Assembly: GCA_014896635.1 (NCBI GenBank)
Contig: JADBKA010000019.1
Location: 1 to 33,316, forward strand
Direction: 5' to 3'
Length of the DNA stretch: 33,316 nucleotides
From: Ktedonobacteraceae bacterium
Lineage (GTDB): Bacteria; Chloroflexota; Ktedonobacteria; Ktedonobacterales; Ktedonobacteraceae
Part shown: piece by piece, positions 24,192 through 33,011 of the stretch
Position numbering within the stretch: position 1 is the stretch's first letter
Layout: each line of letters begins with the position of its first letter
The notes under the pieces: model-generated
The model's database searches: none
What the model saw: the letters and a program-made list of their open reading frames with translations, nothing else
What the model was told of the DNA's origin: nothing
Position numbers and translations under genes: made by a program

Positions 24192-27100
24192 TTATTGATA
24201 ATCATTCCACGATTTGATAGCGATGGTTTCCAGGCGCTTTTCCGTGATCGCCTTGACGAACAGGCGAGCCTGCTTGATCTTGGTGAACAGAGGGATATTG
24301 TGATCGACCGCGTACCGTCGCATCTGATAATCGTCGTCGATCTCCTTTTTCACGTGTCCTTCGACAATATTGATTGCCAGGTCGATCTTGTTATCACGGA
24401 AGTAGGTGAGGACGTTGGGGGCCTGCTCTTCGTGGATCTTGTAGAGCATAGTCGCCTCGATGCCGTGCTCGCGCAGGAAGGCGCAGGTTTTCGCTGTGGC
24501 ATAGAGTGGAATGCCGAGGTTTGCCAGACGCCTGGCACTCTCCAGAAACTTCTGCTTTTTTTCCATGCCGCCGAGGCTAATAAAGACACCTTTCTGCGGA
24601 ATCGTGCCGCCGGTCGCCAGGATGGCCTTGAGGTATGCTTCTTCCAGATCATCGCCAAAGCAGGCGACTTCGCCTGTTGAAGACATCTCGACGCGCAGGA
24701 TCGGATCGGCCCCCGTCAGACGCGAGAACGAGAACTGTGGCGCTTTGACGGCCACAAAGCCGGGTGTGGGGACCGCTACTGCCGGGATCTCTGGCTGGAA
24801 CAGCGTATCGACAAAGAGTTCCATGAAATTGATGCCCGTCACCTTCGAGATAAAGGGAAACGTCCGCGAAGCGCGTAGATTCATCTCGATGACGTACACT
24901 TCGTTATCTTTCGCCAGAAACTGCATATTAAACGGACCGGTGATCTCCAGCGCACGGGCCACCGCTCGCCCGACCGCCTCTGCCTTGCTCATCGTCTCTG
25001 CATTCAGCGTCTGCGGCGGTAGCACAATCGTGGCGTCACCGGAATGCACGCCGGCATTCTCAATGTGTTCCGAGATCACCAGTGTCTTCACCTCGCCGTG
25101 CTGCGCCACCGCGTCAAGCTCAATCTCCCTGACCTTGCGCATAAACCTGGAGACCGTCACCGGATGCTGTGGCGAAACCGCGACGGCCTGCTGCACGTAA
25201 CGCACCAGTTCTTCTTCAGTGTAGCAGACGTTCATAGCACTGCCGGAGAGCACATAGGACGGGCGCACCAGAACGGGATAGCCGACATGGCCGGCGAAGC
25301 TCTTGAGCGATTCGAGATCGCTGAACGTATCCCACTCCGGCTGCTTGATATGCAGCCTGTCGAGCAAATCGGAGAATTTGCTGCGATCCTCGGCGCGATC
25401 AATCGTCTCAGCATCGTTGCCAAGCAGGCGAAAGCCATACTGTTGCAGCGCACGGGCGCGATTGTTGGGCGTCTGTCCGCCGGCAGAGACGATGATGCCG
25501 CAGGAATGTTCAAATTCGCAGATATCGGCGATGCGCTCAAACGTCAGCTCTTCAAAGTAAAGCCGGTCCGATGTGTCATAGTCGGTCGAGACGGTTTCAG
25601 GATTGCAGTTGACGACGATAGAGCGCCTGTCGTATTTTTTGAGCGCCTCAACGGTGCTCACGCAGGTCCAGTCGAATTCGACAGAGGAGCCGATGCGATA
25701 TGGTCCTGATCCCAGGATCACCACGCCCGCTTCACCATATGGTTCGACGTCGTGATGCTGCGCGTTATACGTCAGATAGAGGTAGCTGGTCTCGGCAGGG
25801 AACTCGCCGGCCAGGGTGTCGATCTGGAAGACGGAGGGCATGATGCCAAGCTGCCGGCGCAGCGCACGGATCTCCAGTCCGCTTCTGCCTGTCAACTCAC
25901 CGATGCGCCTGTCGGAGAGGCCCATCTGCTTGAGCAGGCGCAGACGCCCGGTTGAGAGATCCTGGTCGGCCAGCAGTTGCTGTTCCAGGTCAACAATATG
26001 TTTGATGCGCAACAGAAACCAGGCATCAATGCCGGTGATTTCGGCGATCTCTTCTACGGAGAGACCACTGCGCAGCGCGAAGGCCAGGGCGAACAGACGC
26101 CGGGGCGTAGGTGTGTAGAGGTAGCGCGTGATGATATCAACGGTATCCACACCGGCAAAGATCTTCTCAGAAGTCACGCCTGTGAAATCCAGGTCGAGCA
26201 TACGAATAGCCTTTTGCAATGCCTCTTCAAAGGTACGCCCGATGCCCATGACCTCGCCAACCGATTTCATGCCGGTGCCGATGGTTTCATCAACGTGTTT
26301 GAATTTTTCCAGGTCCCAGCGCGGAATTTTGACCACCACATAGTCCAGGCTTGGTTCAAAACAGGCCCGCGTCACACCGGTCACACGGTTGGTGAGCTGC
26401 GTCAGGCTGTAGCCAAGCGCAAGCTTTGCGGCAACGTATGCCAGCGGATAGCCGGTGGCTTTGCTGGCAAGGGCCGAACTGCGCGAGAGGCGTGCATTGA
26501 CCTCGATGACGTAGAAGCGGGAAGTGTGGGGATCGAGCGCGAACTGCACATTGCACTCGCCAACAATGTCCAGGCTTCTGACGATAGCGAGCGAAGCCGC
26601 ACGCAGCGCATGATACTCCTGGTTAGTCAGCGTCTGGCTCGGAGCGATGACGATGGATTCGCCGGTATGAATGCCGAGCGGGTCCATATTCTCCATATTA
26701 CAGACAGTAATACAGTTGTCCTGGGCATCGCGCACCACCTCGTATTCGACTTCCTTATAATGGTGCAAGTATTGTTCGATCAGCACCTGTGGCGCGAAGG
26801 CCAGCGCACCCATGACGACACGCTGCAACTCTTCAGGCTCTCGCGCGATACCCGAACCCTGGCCGCCAAGCGCGTAGCCCGCGCGCACCATCAGCGGATA
26901 GCCGATCTCGTCGCCGATGTGCAGCGCCTCTTCCAGCGTCGTGGCGCTATGGCTACGAGGTGTGGGAATGTCAAGAGCTTGCAGGTGCTCGGCAAACTGC
27001 TGGCGGTCCTCGGTAAGAATGATGGCCGAGATCGGAGTGCCGAGAATGCGCACGCCGTAACGCTCCAGCACACCACTCTTATGGAGCGCAATACCACAGT

Positions 27101-27380
27101 TGAGGGCCGTCTGGCCGCCAAAGGAGAGCAGAATACCATCAGGGCGCTCCCTGGCGATAATCTTCTCGACAAAAAAAGGCGTCACCGGCAGAAAGTAGAC
27201 CCGATCCGCGAGGAGCTTCGAGGTCTGGATGGTTGCAATATTCGGATTGACCAGGATGGTCGAGATGCCCTCTTCGCGTAAAGCTTTAAGCGCCTGAGAG
27301 CCGGAATAGTCGAATTCGCCGGACTGCCCAATCTTGAGTGCCCCCGCTCCCAGGACCAGCACTTTGCTTAACGGTTTCAT
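24192..27380 (-). CDS. carB: Carbamoyl-phosphate synthase large subunit, CAD-like
   Basis: This 1062-residue synthetase has two ATP-grasp halves (about 1-550 and 551-930) and a C-terminal MGS regulatory domain. It makes carbamoyl phosphate from bicarbonate, ammonia and two ATP. The sequence is unusually like eukaryotic CAD. GAGALKIGQSGEFDYSGSQA replaces the usual bacterial GAGPIVIGQACEFDYSG. It also has CNMENMDPLGIHTGES rather than CSIENFDPMG, and VEMSSTGEVACFGDD. Its start overlaps carA by four bases (ATGA). Length fits the family. Confidence 0.95.
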   Translation of the reverse strand: MKPLSKVLVLGAGALKIGQSGEFDYSGSQALKALREEGISTILVNPNIATIQTSKLLADRVYFLPVTPFFVEKIIARERPDGILLSFGGQTALNCGIALHKSGVLERYGVRILGTPISAIILTEDRQQFAEHLQALDIPTPRSHSATTLEEALHIGDEIGYPLMVRAGYALGGQGSGIAREPEELQRVVMGALAFAPQVLIEQYLHHYKEVEYEVVRDAQDNCITVCNMENMDPLGIHTGESIVIAPSQTLTNQEYHALRAASLAIVRSLDIVGECNVQFALDPHTSRFYVIEVNARLSRSSALASKATGYPLAYVAAKLALGYSLTQLTNRVTGVTRACFEPSLDYVVVKIPRWDLEKFKHVDETIGTGMKSVGEVMGIGRTFEEALQKAIRMLDLDFTGVTSEKIFAGVDTVDIITRYLYTPTPRRLFALAFALRSGLSVEEIAEITGIDAWFLLRIKHIVDLEQQLLADQDLSTGRLRLLKQMGLSDRRIGELTGRSGLEIRALRRQLGIMPSVFQIDTLAGEFPAETSYLYLTYNAQHHDVEPYGEAGVVILGSGPYRIGSSVEFDWTCVSTVEALKKYDRRSIVVNCNPETVSTDYDTSDRLYFEELTFERIADICEFEHSCGIIVSAGGQTPNNRARALQQYGFRLLGNDAETIDRAEDRSKFSDLLDRLHIKQPEWDTFSDLESLKSFAGHVGYPVLVRPSYVLSGSAMNVCYTEEELVRYVQQAVAVSPQHPVTVSRFMRKVREIELDAVAQHGEVKTLVISEHIENAGVHSGDATIVLPPQTLNAETMSKAEAVGRAVARALEITGPFNMQFLAKDNEVYVIEMNLRASRTFPFISKVTGINFMELFVDTLFQPEIPAVAVPTPGFVAVKAPQFSFSRLTGADPILRVEMSSTGEVACFGDDLEEAYLKAILATGGTIPQKGVFISLGGMEKKQKFLESARRLANLGIPLYATAKTCAFLREHGIEATMLYKIHEEQAPNVLTYFRDNKIDLAINIVEGHVKKEIDDDYQMRRYAVDHNIPLFTKIKQARLFVKAITEKRLETIAIKSWNDYQ

Positions 27381-28501
27381 GCGCAGTTGTTTACCCTCTT
27401 CAGAAAGTCGTCAAAGATCCACATAGTATCCACTGGTCCCGGAGTCGCCTCTGGATGAAACTGGACGGAGAGAAACGGCTCAGTGATATGCTGCATGCCT
27501 TCATTGCTGCCATCATTGGCGTTGGTAAACCAGGGTACAAAATCGGGCGGCAGCGTTTTGACGGCAAAGCTGTGGTTCTGTGTTGTGATATAGCAGCGCT
27601 GGCTGTTGTACAGCAGGCAGGGCTGATTCTGGCTGCGGTGGCCGAATTTGAGCTTATGGGTCGCGCCGCCAGCAGCGAGCGCCAGCACCTGATGGCCCAG
27701 GCAGATGCCAAGCGTCGGGATCTTACGAGCGAGAGCTGCACGCGCCGTCTGAATGGTTTGCTCGACCATGCACGGATTGCCCGGCCCGTTGGAAATCACG
27801 AGACCATCGAAGTCGAAGGTACGCTCACCGGAGAAAAGATCGAAATTCCAGGGAACGGTGATCACGCGCACACCCCGCCTGAGCAGACTGCGCATGATAT
27901 TGCGCTTGGCGCCGCAGTCAATGACCACGATGGTTGTCTCGCCTTCCCCTTCCTCTACAACCTGCGAGGTCGAGACCTGGGCCACCAGGTTCTCCTGGTT
28001 GGGATCGTAGAATGGCACATCGCTGTCAAACACGATTTTACCAAGCATCGTGCCATGTTTGCGAATATGTTGTGTAAGCAGGCGCGTATCCCTGATCTCC
28101 AGCGCCGGAATACGTTGCTGCTTCAGCCATGCGCCCAGCGTCATCGTGCTCTGCGTATGTGAAGGAGTATCAATGTAGTGAGAGACGATCAGCCCGCTGA
28201 CCTGGATACCATCGGACTCCCACAGGGCCGTGTCCGGCACCCCATAATTGCCGACAAGCGGATAGGTCATGACCAGAATTTGGCCCCGGTACGAGGGATC
28301 AGTCAACGTTTCGGGATATCCTACCATGCCGGTACAGAAAACCACCTCACCGGCTGTTGCCCCCGCGTAGCCGAACGAGGTGCCTTCAAACGTCGTCCCA
28401 TCTTCTAACAGCAGCACACCGCGCCTGACTTCCTTTGTGAATAGCTCATGATGGAGAGATATTTCAGCAGGGATGTCGTCCTGCATCATACAGTTTCGCA
28501 T
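27377..28501 (-). CDS. carA: Carbamoyl-phosphate synthase small subunit (glutaminase), CAD-like
   Basis: This subunit of about 374 residues releases ammonia from glutamine for CarB. An N-terminal domain (about 25-180) is followed by a class I amidotransferase. Numbered from the first of two adjacent Met codons, the triad is Cys268 (GICLGHQ), His350 and Glu352 (VQFHPEA). Segments such as VGYPETLTDPSYRGQILVMTYPLVGNYG and FTNANDGSNEG are close to CAD. Two ATGs lie together (28504, 28501). The second is preferred because GGAG would be only two bases from the first. It overlaps carB by four bases. A gap of about 77 bases separates it from pyrB. Confidence 0.94.
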   Translation of the reverse strand: MRNCMMQDDIPAEISLHHELFTKEVRRGVLLLEDGTTFEGTSFGYAGATAGEVVFCTGMVGYPETLTDPSYRGQILVMTYPLVGNYGVPDTALWESDGIQVSGLIVSHYIDTPSHTQSTMTLGAWLKQQRIPALEIRDTRLLTQHIRKHGTMLGKIVFDSDVPFYDPNQENLVAQVSTSQVVEEGEGETTIVVIDCGAKRNIMRSLLRRGVRVITVPWNFDLFSGERTFDFDGLVISNGPGNPCMVEQTIQTARAALARKIPTLGICLGHQVLALAAGGATHKLKFGHRSQNQPCLLYNSQRCYITTQNHSFAVKTLPPDFVPWFTNANDGSNEGMQHITEPFLSVQFHPEATPGPVDTMWIFDDFLKRVNNCA

Positions 28502-28578
28502 CATTACTCCTTTTTCGCAATAGTTTTTAACAAGATTTCAGGGCATTTTTGTTGTATTGCTAATCTCCTTTGTTCTCT

Positions 28579-29571
28579 TCATGCCCGCCCAAGAACCAGC
28601 GCCAGCAGAGCCATACGTGTATACATGCCATTTCTGATCTGCGAGCGCAGGTAGACGGCCCGCTCATCGGCATCAAGCGCCGGATCGACAGAACCGACAC
28701 GTGGCAGGGGGTCCATGACGATCATGTCCTTACCCGCGTATTTGTTGAGCAACTGCGGGGTCGCCACAACGATTTGTTTCGCCACTGCCTGGTAGTCTTC
28801 TTCTGCTGGGAAGCGTTCTTTTTGCACGCGCGTCCAGTACCAGAAGTCGCAATGCCTGGGAATGTCTGCTTCACTGGCGATTTCGACGAGCGAGAGGCCG
28901 CGTGCTTTCAGAAGCGTGAACTCCTCGCGGCTCAGGCGCAGGCGCTCCGGTGAGAGCAGGTAGACAGTATTCTGCTCAAAGAGTGAGAGGCCGCGCATCA
29001 GCGAATGGATCGTGCGACTGTTGAGCACATCACCGGCCAGCAGACCGGTCAGATGATCGAGTCTGCCGAATTTTTCGTAGAGTGTATACAGGTCGAGCAG
29101 CGTCTGCGTAGGATGCTCGTTGCTGCCATCGCCAGCGTTGATGACCGGCACAGGCCCGCTGCATTGTGCGGCCAGGTGCGCCGAGCCGGCGACTGGATGG
29201 CGCAACACAATGGCGCTGGAGTAGGCAGCAAAGACACGTATGGTATCTTCAAACGATTCGCCTTTCGCCAGCGAAGAAACCATTGTCGGATTCTGTATGT
29301 CGATAGTCTGCCCGCCAAGTCGTTTGACCGCCGCTGCAAACGAACTGAAGGTTCTGCTGGACGGCTCGAAGAAAAGCAGCGAGACGACATGCCCGGTGAG
29401 GATCTGAGAAGGCATGTTATTGACGGCAATCCGTTTCATTTCTTCGGTCAGTGCGAAAAGCTGCTGAAGATCTTGCCTGGAAAATTGATCAAGAGAGACA
29501 ATATCTTTGCCGGCAAAGTCACCATTGATCATACCAAGATCATTGCATAGTCGTGAGACTACCTGGCTCAT
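28579..29571 (-). CDS. pyrB: Aspartate carbamoyltransferase catalytic chain
   Basis: This 330-residue enzyme joins carbamoyl phosphate and aspartate. The carbamoyl-phosphate loop reads PSSRTF (residues 70-75) where most have STRTR; Lys103 is in SLAKGES, Arg124-His125 in LRHP, and HPTQ is at 153-156. The C-terminal segment reads MDPLPR rather than MHPLPR. Like carA and carB it resembles the CAD protein (SFAAAVKRLGG, TRVQKERF, NGMYTRMALLALVLGR). No pyrI regulatory chain is present. ATG 29571 is chosen because GGAGGA lies five bases before it; the frame remains open upstream to 29655. It is the first gene of the operon. Confidence 0.93.
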   Translation of the reverse strand: MSQVVSRLCNDLGMINGDFAGKDIVSLDQFSRQDLQQLFALTEEMKRIAVNNMPSQILTGHVVSLLFFEPSSRTFSSFAAAVKRLGGQTIDIQNPTMVSSLAKGESFEDTIRVFAAYSSAIVLRHPVAGSAHLAAQCSGPVPVINAGDGSNEHPTQTLLDLYTLYEKFGRLDHLTGLLAGDVLNSRTIHSLMRGLSLFEQNTVYLLSPERLRLSREEFTLLKARGLSLVEIASEADIPRHCDFWYWTRVQKERFPAEEDYQAVAKQIVVATPQLLNKYAGKDMIVMDPLPRVGSVDPALDADERAVYLRSQIRNGMYTRMALLALVLGRA

Positions 29572-29724
29572 CACTTCCTCCATTCTAACCGCTGCTGGCA
29601 CTACCACAGACAGCTCTGCTTTATTTGCGCGAATACAGGCAAAATCCAATAACATCCGCTTGACAGGTCATCCTTTTTCATGCTTCTGATAGACGACTGG
29701 CGGATGCCAGGGATGCCACAGGTC

Positions 29725-29813
29725 AAAAAAATTCCTCACCCCTGAATCAACGGGGTGAGGAAGAAACACTGTTCCTCAGAAAGTTGATACCCGGCCCATC
29801 GTGAAAGAGGAAA
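29725..29813 (-). promoter_or_regulatory. Attenuator in the pyr operon leader
   Basis: On the minus strand the leader holds four segments. A is TTTCCTC (29813-29807), B is TGAGGAA (29778-29772), C is TTCCTCACCCC (29762-29752) and D is GGGGTGAGGAA (29742-29732). A run of seven T follows D (29731-29725). C-D is a perfect 11-bp intrinsic terminator. B can pair with the start of C over 7 bp as antiterminator, and A can pair with B over 6 bp to free C. It lies between the operon promoter and pyrB, so attenuation is likely. No PyrR site was recognised. Confidence 0.7.
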
Positions 29814-29932
29814 CGGCGCTCCCTTCGTCGTGCCATGTATTGCGCAGTCAGTAGCCGCCTGTTCGTAGACATAGGGATGCTGTGCCTTTTCTTCTCTACT
29901 TTATGTCTGGGAATTGACCTCAAATTGTTAAG

Positions 29933-29961
29933 AGTATACTGTGTAATTCTGGAAAAGTCAA
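29933..29961 (-). promoter_or_regulatory. Promoter of the pyr operon
   Basis: On the minus strand TTGACT (29961-29956) and TATACT (29938-29933) are 17 bp apart, a good sigma-70 match. It starts just after the FKBP gene and gives a leader of about 355 bases before pyrB, which contains the attenuator. Confidence 0.8.
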
Positions 29962-29970
29962 GGGCAAGCG

Positions 29971-29990
29971 GGCAGCTTTACGAAGCTGCC
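29971..29990 (-). terminator. Hairpin over the FKBP stop codon
   Basis: GGCAGCTT (29971-29978), loop TACG and AAGCTGCC (29983-29990) make an 8-bp stem that includes the FKBP stop codon. No U-run follows, so it may end or stabilise the FKBP message only partly. Confidence 0.4.
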
Positions 29991-30628
29991 TGTACACTCT
30001 CAACTTTGACATCAAAGATCAAATCGGCATTGGGTGGAATGACAGGTGGAGAACCCTGCGCCCCATAGGCCAGCGCGGCAGGAATGATCAGGCGGCGCGT
30101 GCCTCCTTCTTTCATACCGATCAGGCCCTCATCCCAACCCGGTATCACCTGGCCCTGGCCCACCGTGAAACTGAACGGTTGTCCACCGTGATCATAGCTG
30201 CTATCAAACTTCTTGCCATCGGCCTTCAGCCAGCCGGTATATTGGACGGAAACGGTACTGCCCTTCTGTACCGCTGCGCCTGTGCCTTCTTTGATATCAA
30301 TGTATTGCAGTTTATCTTGCAATGTCACAGCTTTTCCGGTGACGGCTGGGGGAGTGGCGGGTCCGACGGAGGGTGTTGGTGTAATCGTTGCCAGTGCGGT
30401 TGCAGTCGCGTGCTTATTTTTCACTTCCTGTTGCGCAGCAGTATATCTCTGGTATTGCCAGAGGCCGGCGCCTGCCGCGATGGCGAGCAAGACCAGGGCA
30501 ATGATAGCGAGGATGCGGCGTTGCCGGCGCCGGCGCCGCATCAGGCGTTCCAGGCGTTCCTGCTGCCGCTGTCCCGGGCGTCCTTTTTTTTGCAGAGAGT
30601 TTTGTGGACTTTTTGTCGTCTGGGTCAT
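29978..30628 (-). CDS. Membrane-anchored FKBP-type peptidyl-prolyl isomerase
   Basis: This 216-residue protein has a very basic N-terminus (about 13-38, RLMRRRRRQRR), one membrane helix (39-56), a Thr/Pro/Ala linker and a C-terminal FKBP domain (about 107-214). FKBP pocket residues are present: Tyr130, Phe141-Asp142, Val161-Ile162, Trp165, Tyr188 and Phe205. The domain should lie outside the cell and speed proline isomerisation during folding of exported proteins. ATG 30628 begins MTQTTKS; GAAGGAG lies 13 bases before it, which is a little far, and the frame remains open to 30685. It is upstream of, but separately transcribed from, the pyr operon. Confidence 0.9.
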   Translation of the reverse strand: MTQTTKSPQNSLQKKGRPGQRQQERLERLMRRRRRQRRILAIIALVLLAIAAGAGLWQYQRYTAAQQEVKNKHATATALATITPTPSVGPATPPAVTGKAVTLQDKLQYIDIKEGTGAAVQKGSTVSVQYTGWLKADGKKFDSSYDHGGQPFSFTVGQGQVIPGWDEGLIGMKEGGTRRLIIPAALAYGAQGSPPVIPPNADLIFDVKVESVQAAS

Positions 30629-30713
30629 GGTCAGAGAATCGCTCCTTCTCAAGAGAACAGCATAATTGCAGGATGAGAGTACCATTACTTCCGCTTTCTG
30701 GCAAGGGGGGGAA

Positions 30714-30748
30714 AGGCAGGCAGATCTTCTGCCTCGACCTGCCTGCCT
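30714..30748 (-). terminator. Terminator of the NFACT gene
   Basis: AGGCAGGCAG (30714-30723), a 15-base loop and CTGCCTGCCT (30739-30748) form a 10-bp stem, 15 bases past the minus-strand stop at 30763. Only TTT follows on that strand. Confidence 0.6.
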
Positions 30749-30762
30749 GGTTTTCTCTGCTG

Positions 30763-32751
30763 CTATGAGAGAAGAGCCGGTTCTGCATAGAGCGTCTGCT
30801 CATGATCATAGATGACCATACCAGGTCCGCCCCCTTTCATGTGGCGCACATGGCGCTGCAAGGTGTAATCGACAGGGACGCTGGTGCTCTCTCTCGCCTC
30901 GCTGTAGTAGGCGGCCAGGCGGGCGGCCTGCTCGATGGTACGCTGCGGGACTGCGCGCCCTGCGGCTTTGATCAGCACATGCGCGCCTGCCGCACCGCGT
31001 GCGTGCAGCCAGATATCGTGGGCCGCAGCCTGACGAAACGTCACTTCTTCATTCTGCCGGCTATTTTTGCCAACAAGGATCGTCAGGCCATCCTGACTCT
31101 GGAAATGGAGTGGCACACCGCCGCCGGGTGGCACAGGTTTTCCCGTTTGCTTTCCCCGCGAGGCTTTTTTAGCGGCCTTGCGGACTTTGTTCTCAACGAG
31201 CAAATTGCTTCTCCCACGCAGATAGCCCGCTGCCTGCACTTCAGCTTTGACTAGCGCCACCTCGGCAGGCGTCTCAGCAAGCATGAGATCGGCCAGGAGT
31301 TGTTCGATGGTTGCCAGTTCGACATCGTTCTGCTCGATCTGGCCCGGCACCAGTTCGGTGGCGCGGCGCATTTTGTGGTATTTGTTGAAAAAGCGATTGG
31401 CATTGCCAACAGCATCGAAGCGTGGGTCCAGCGGGATAATAACCGGAGGCATGGAGCCATCCTCGCTCACGGCAAAAATATCCGGCACAGTAGCGTTGCT
31501 CTGCCCGCGCTGGATCTCATGCTGGTGGGCCAGCAGCAGTTCACCATACCGGCGATACTGCGCGGCCTCGGCGAAGCTAGAGAGTTCTTGCTGCAACGCC
31601 TGCGCCTTGCGCTTGCAGCGGTCGCGCTGCGTCTGCAACGCCCTGCGCAGCGGAGCGCGTAAGCTCTCCAGAGCATCACGCCACTCGGCCTGCTCAAAGA
31701 AGTCATCGAGTAGCATGTTCATCGAAGCATAGTGGCGGACGCGCACGCCTGGCAGTTCGGCATGCTGCTCCAGCGCGTAAGGAGCAAAAGCTGGCAGGAG
31801 CGCATCCCGTGTCAGTTTCGGTTTATCCGTGCGCGCGCTCTCGTTTTGTGCGTATTCAACGAGTTGCGGTTGCCATTGATGCGTGTCATACAGGCTGGCC
31901 AGGTCACGCATATTCCAGGCCAGCTCCTCCCACACGGCCTCGTTCGCCTGTTCGACGGACATCTCACACTGCTCTGTGGCTCGGTAGACGACTTCGCGGG
32001 CTAGCAGGGGACTACAGCCGAGGACGTGAGCAGTGAGCAGTTGCCAGAGTAGCCGGGATTCTGGTGCGTGTCGCCGTTTTGTTGCTGTATCGGCTCCCAG
32101 CTCTGATTCGACTGCCGTTGCATATGCTGTTGCACAGAGCGCAAGTTGCGCAGCAGTGACGCTGCCCGGCTCCAGACGCGGCAGTGATTGGCCAGCCAGT
32201 GTACGCCGCTGTGGGGGAGGCGGGACATAGGGGACGCCAGGAGCGATCACGCGATAACGATTCATTTCCGGGCCGACTCGTTTGAGAGCGCCGAGGATCA
32301 TGCCCTGTTCGTCACAGAGGATGATATTGCTGACGCGGCCCATGATCTCTGCAATGAGGCGAAAGTGCACTCTGTCTTCGCTCTCAGGACTGCTGCGATA
32401 GCCTGCGACGATCTCCAGCACACGCTCCCAACGTGGCTGTGCAATGGATTCGATGCGCGCTCCTTCCAGATACTTACGCAGGAGCATGATGAACGGCGGC
32501 GGCTCGCTGACAATCTTCTGGGGTTTGCACACCGTCAGGTGGGCGCGGGCAAACTGCGGGTGGGCGGAGAGGTAGAGCCAGCGATTTTTCCCTTCCGTTG
32601 CTGGAGCCTGTCCGGGCGGGGCAGGGGCATAGCACTGGATTGCCACCGCATGCTCGGTGGGTTGAATAATGGTATCGATGCGCGCTCCTCTCAGAAGAGC
32701 ACGCCATTCATCGGCGATAGCAGCCAGTGTAAAAGCATCGACCTGTTGCAT
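30763..32751 (-). CDS. NFACT family protein, RqcH-like ribosome quality control factor
   Basis: This 662-residue protein has an NFACT-N domain (about 1-200) with FHxRLIAEIMGRVSNIILCD-like sequence. A helix-hairpin-helix region and a coiled-coil middle (about 380-440) follow. The NFACT-R domain is near the C-terminus (about 545-650), with GLTILVGKNSRQNEEVTFR, DIWLHARGAAGAHVLIKA and VRHMKGGGPGMV. Relatives (RqcH, NEMF/Rqc2) bind stalled 50S subunits and add alanine tails; older annotations call them fibronectin-binding. The Asp-Arg pair of RqcH appears here as Glu109-Arg110. ATG 32751 (MQQVDAFTL) fits the family start; the ribosome binding site is weak (GGA). Confidence 0.88.
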   Translation of the reverse strand: MQQVDAFTLAAIADEWRALLRGARIDTIIQPTEHAVAIQCYAPAPPGQAPATEGKNRWLYLSAHPQFARAHLTVCKPQKIVSEPPPFIMLLRKYLEGARIESIAQPRWERVLEIVAGYRSSPESEDRVHFRLIAEIMGRVSNIILCDEQGMILGALKRVGPEMNRYRVIAPGVPYVPPPPQRRTLAGQSLPRLEPGSVTAAQLALCATAYATAVESELGADTATKRRHAPESRLLWQLLTAHVLGCSPLLAREVVYRATEQCEMSVEQANEAVWEELAWNMRDLASLYDTHQWQPQLVEYAQNESARTDKPKLTRDALLPAFAPYALEQHAELPGVRVRHYASMNMLLDDFFEQAEWRDALESLRAPLRRALQTQRDRCKRKAQALQQELSSFAEAAQYRRYGELLLAHQHEIQRGQSNATVPDIFAVSEDGSMPPVIIPLDPRFDAVGNANRFFNKYHKMRRATELVPGQIEQNDVELATIEQLLADLMLAETPAEVALVKAEVQAAGYLRGRSNLLVENKVRKAAKKASRGKQTGKPVPPGGGVPLHFQSQDGLTILVGKNSRQNEEVTFRQAAAHDIWLHARGAAGAHVLIKAAGRAVPQRTIEQAARLAAYYSEARESTSVPVDYTLQRHVRHMKGGGPGMVIYDHEQTLYAEPALLS

Positions 32752-33011
32752 AACGCATTCCAATCCGTTTGTCTGTGTCTGTAGTCTGGTATGGTTTTCT
32801 GCTTGCTGCAATGATATCATGGAACACTACCAGGGGAAAGCCATCTGCCCTGGCTACCACGTAAGGCAGAAAAAACAGAAGGAAGGTCTGCAAAAAAACA
32901 TCTTTTGCGTGCTTGCGTTTACCTGCCCTGGCTGATATAGTAAACTGGATTGGGTTTGATGAGTCCGCTTTTTCTCTCAGGGACACCTGAGCGTTGATTT
33001 GAGGAAAGCAG
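32752..33011. other. Divergent intergenic region with repeats and a plus-strand promoter
   Basis: CCAGGG (32830-32835) and CCCTGG (32848-32853) can form a hairpin. The 11-base sequence CTGCCCTGGCT occurs at about 32845 and again near 32923. TTGCGT (32913-32918) and TATAGT (32936-32941), 17 bp apart, form a likely promoter for the kinase-like gene. I found no clear promoter for the minus-strand NFACT gene. Confidence 0.5.

Noticed and set aside
23127..24680. 517-codon open frame opposite the flavoprotein and carB
   Set aside because: It spans two genuine genes on the other strand and their gap, with no recognisable domain.
25977..27281. 434-codon open frame opposite carB
   Set aside because: It lies wholly within carB in antisense. 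The protein has no recognisable domain.
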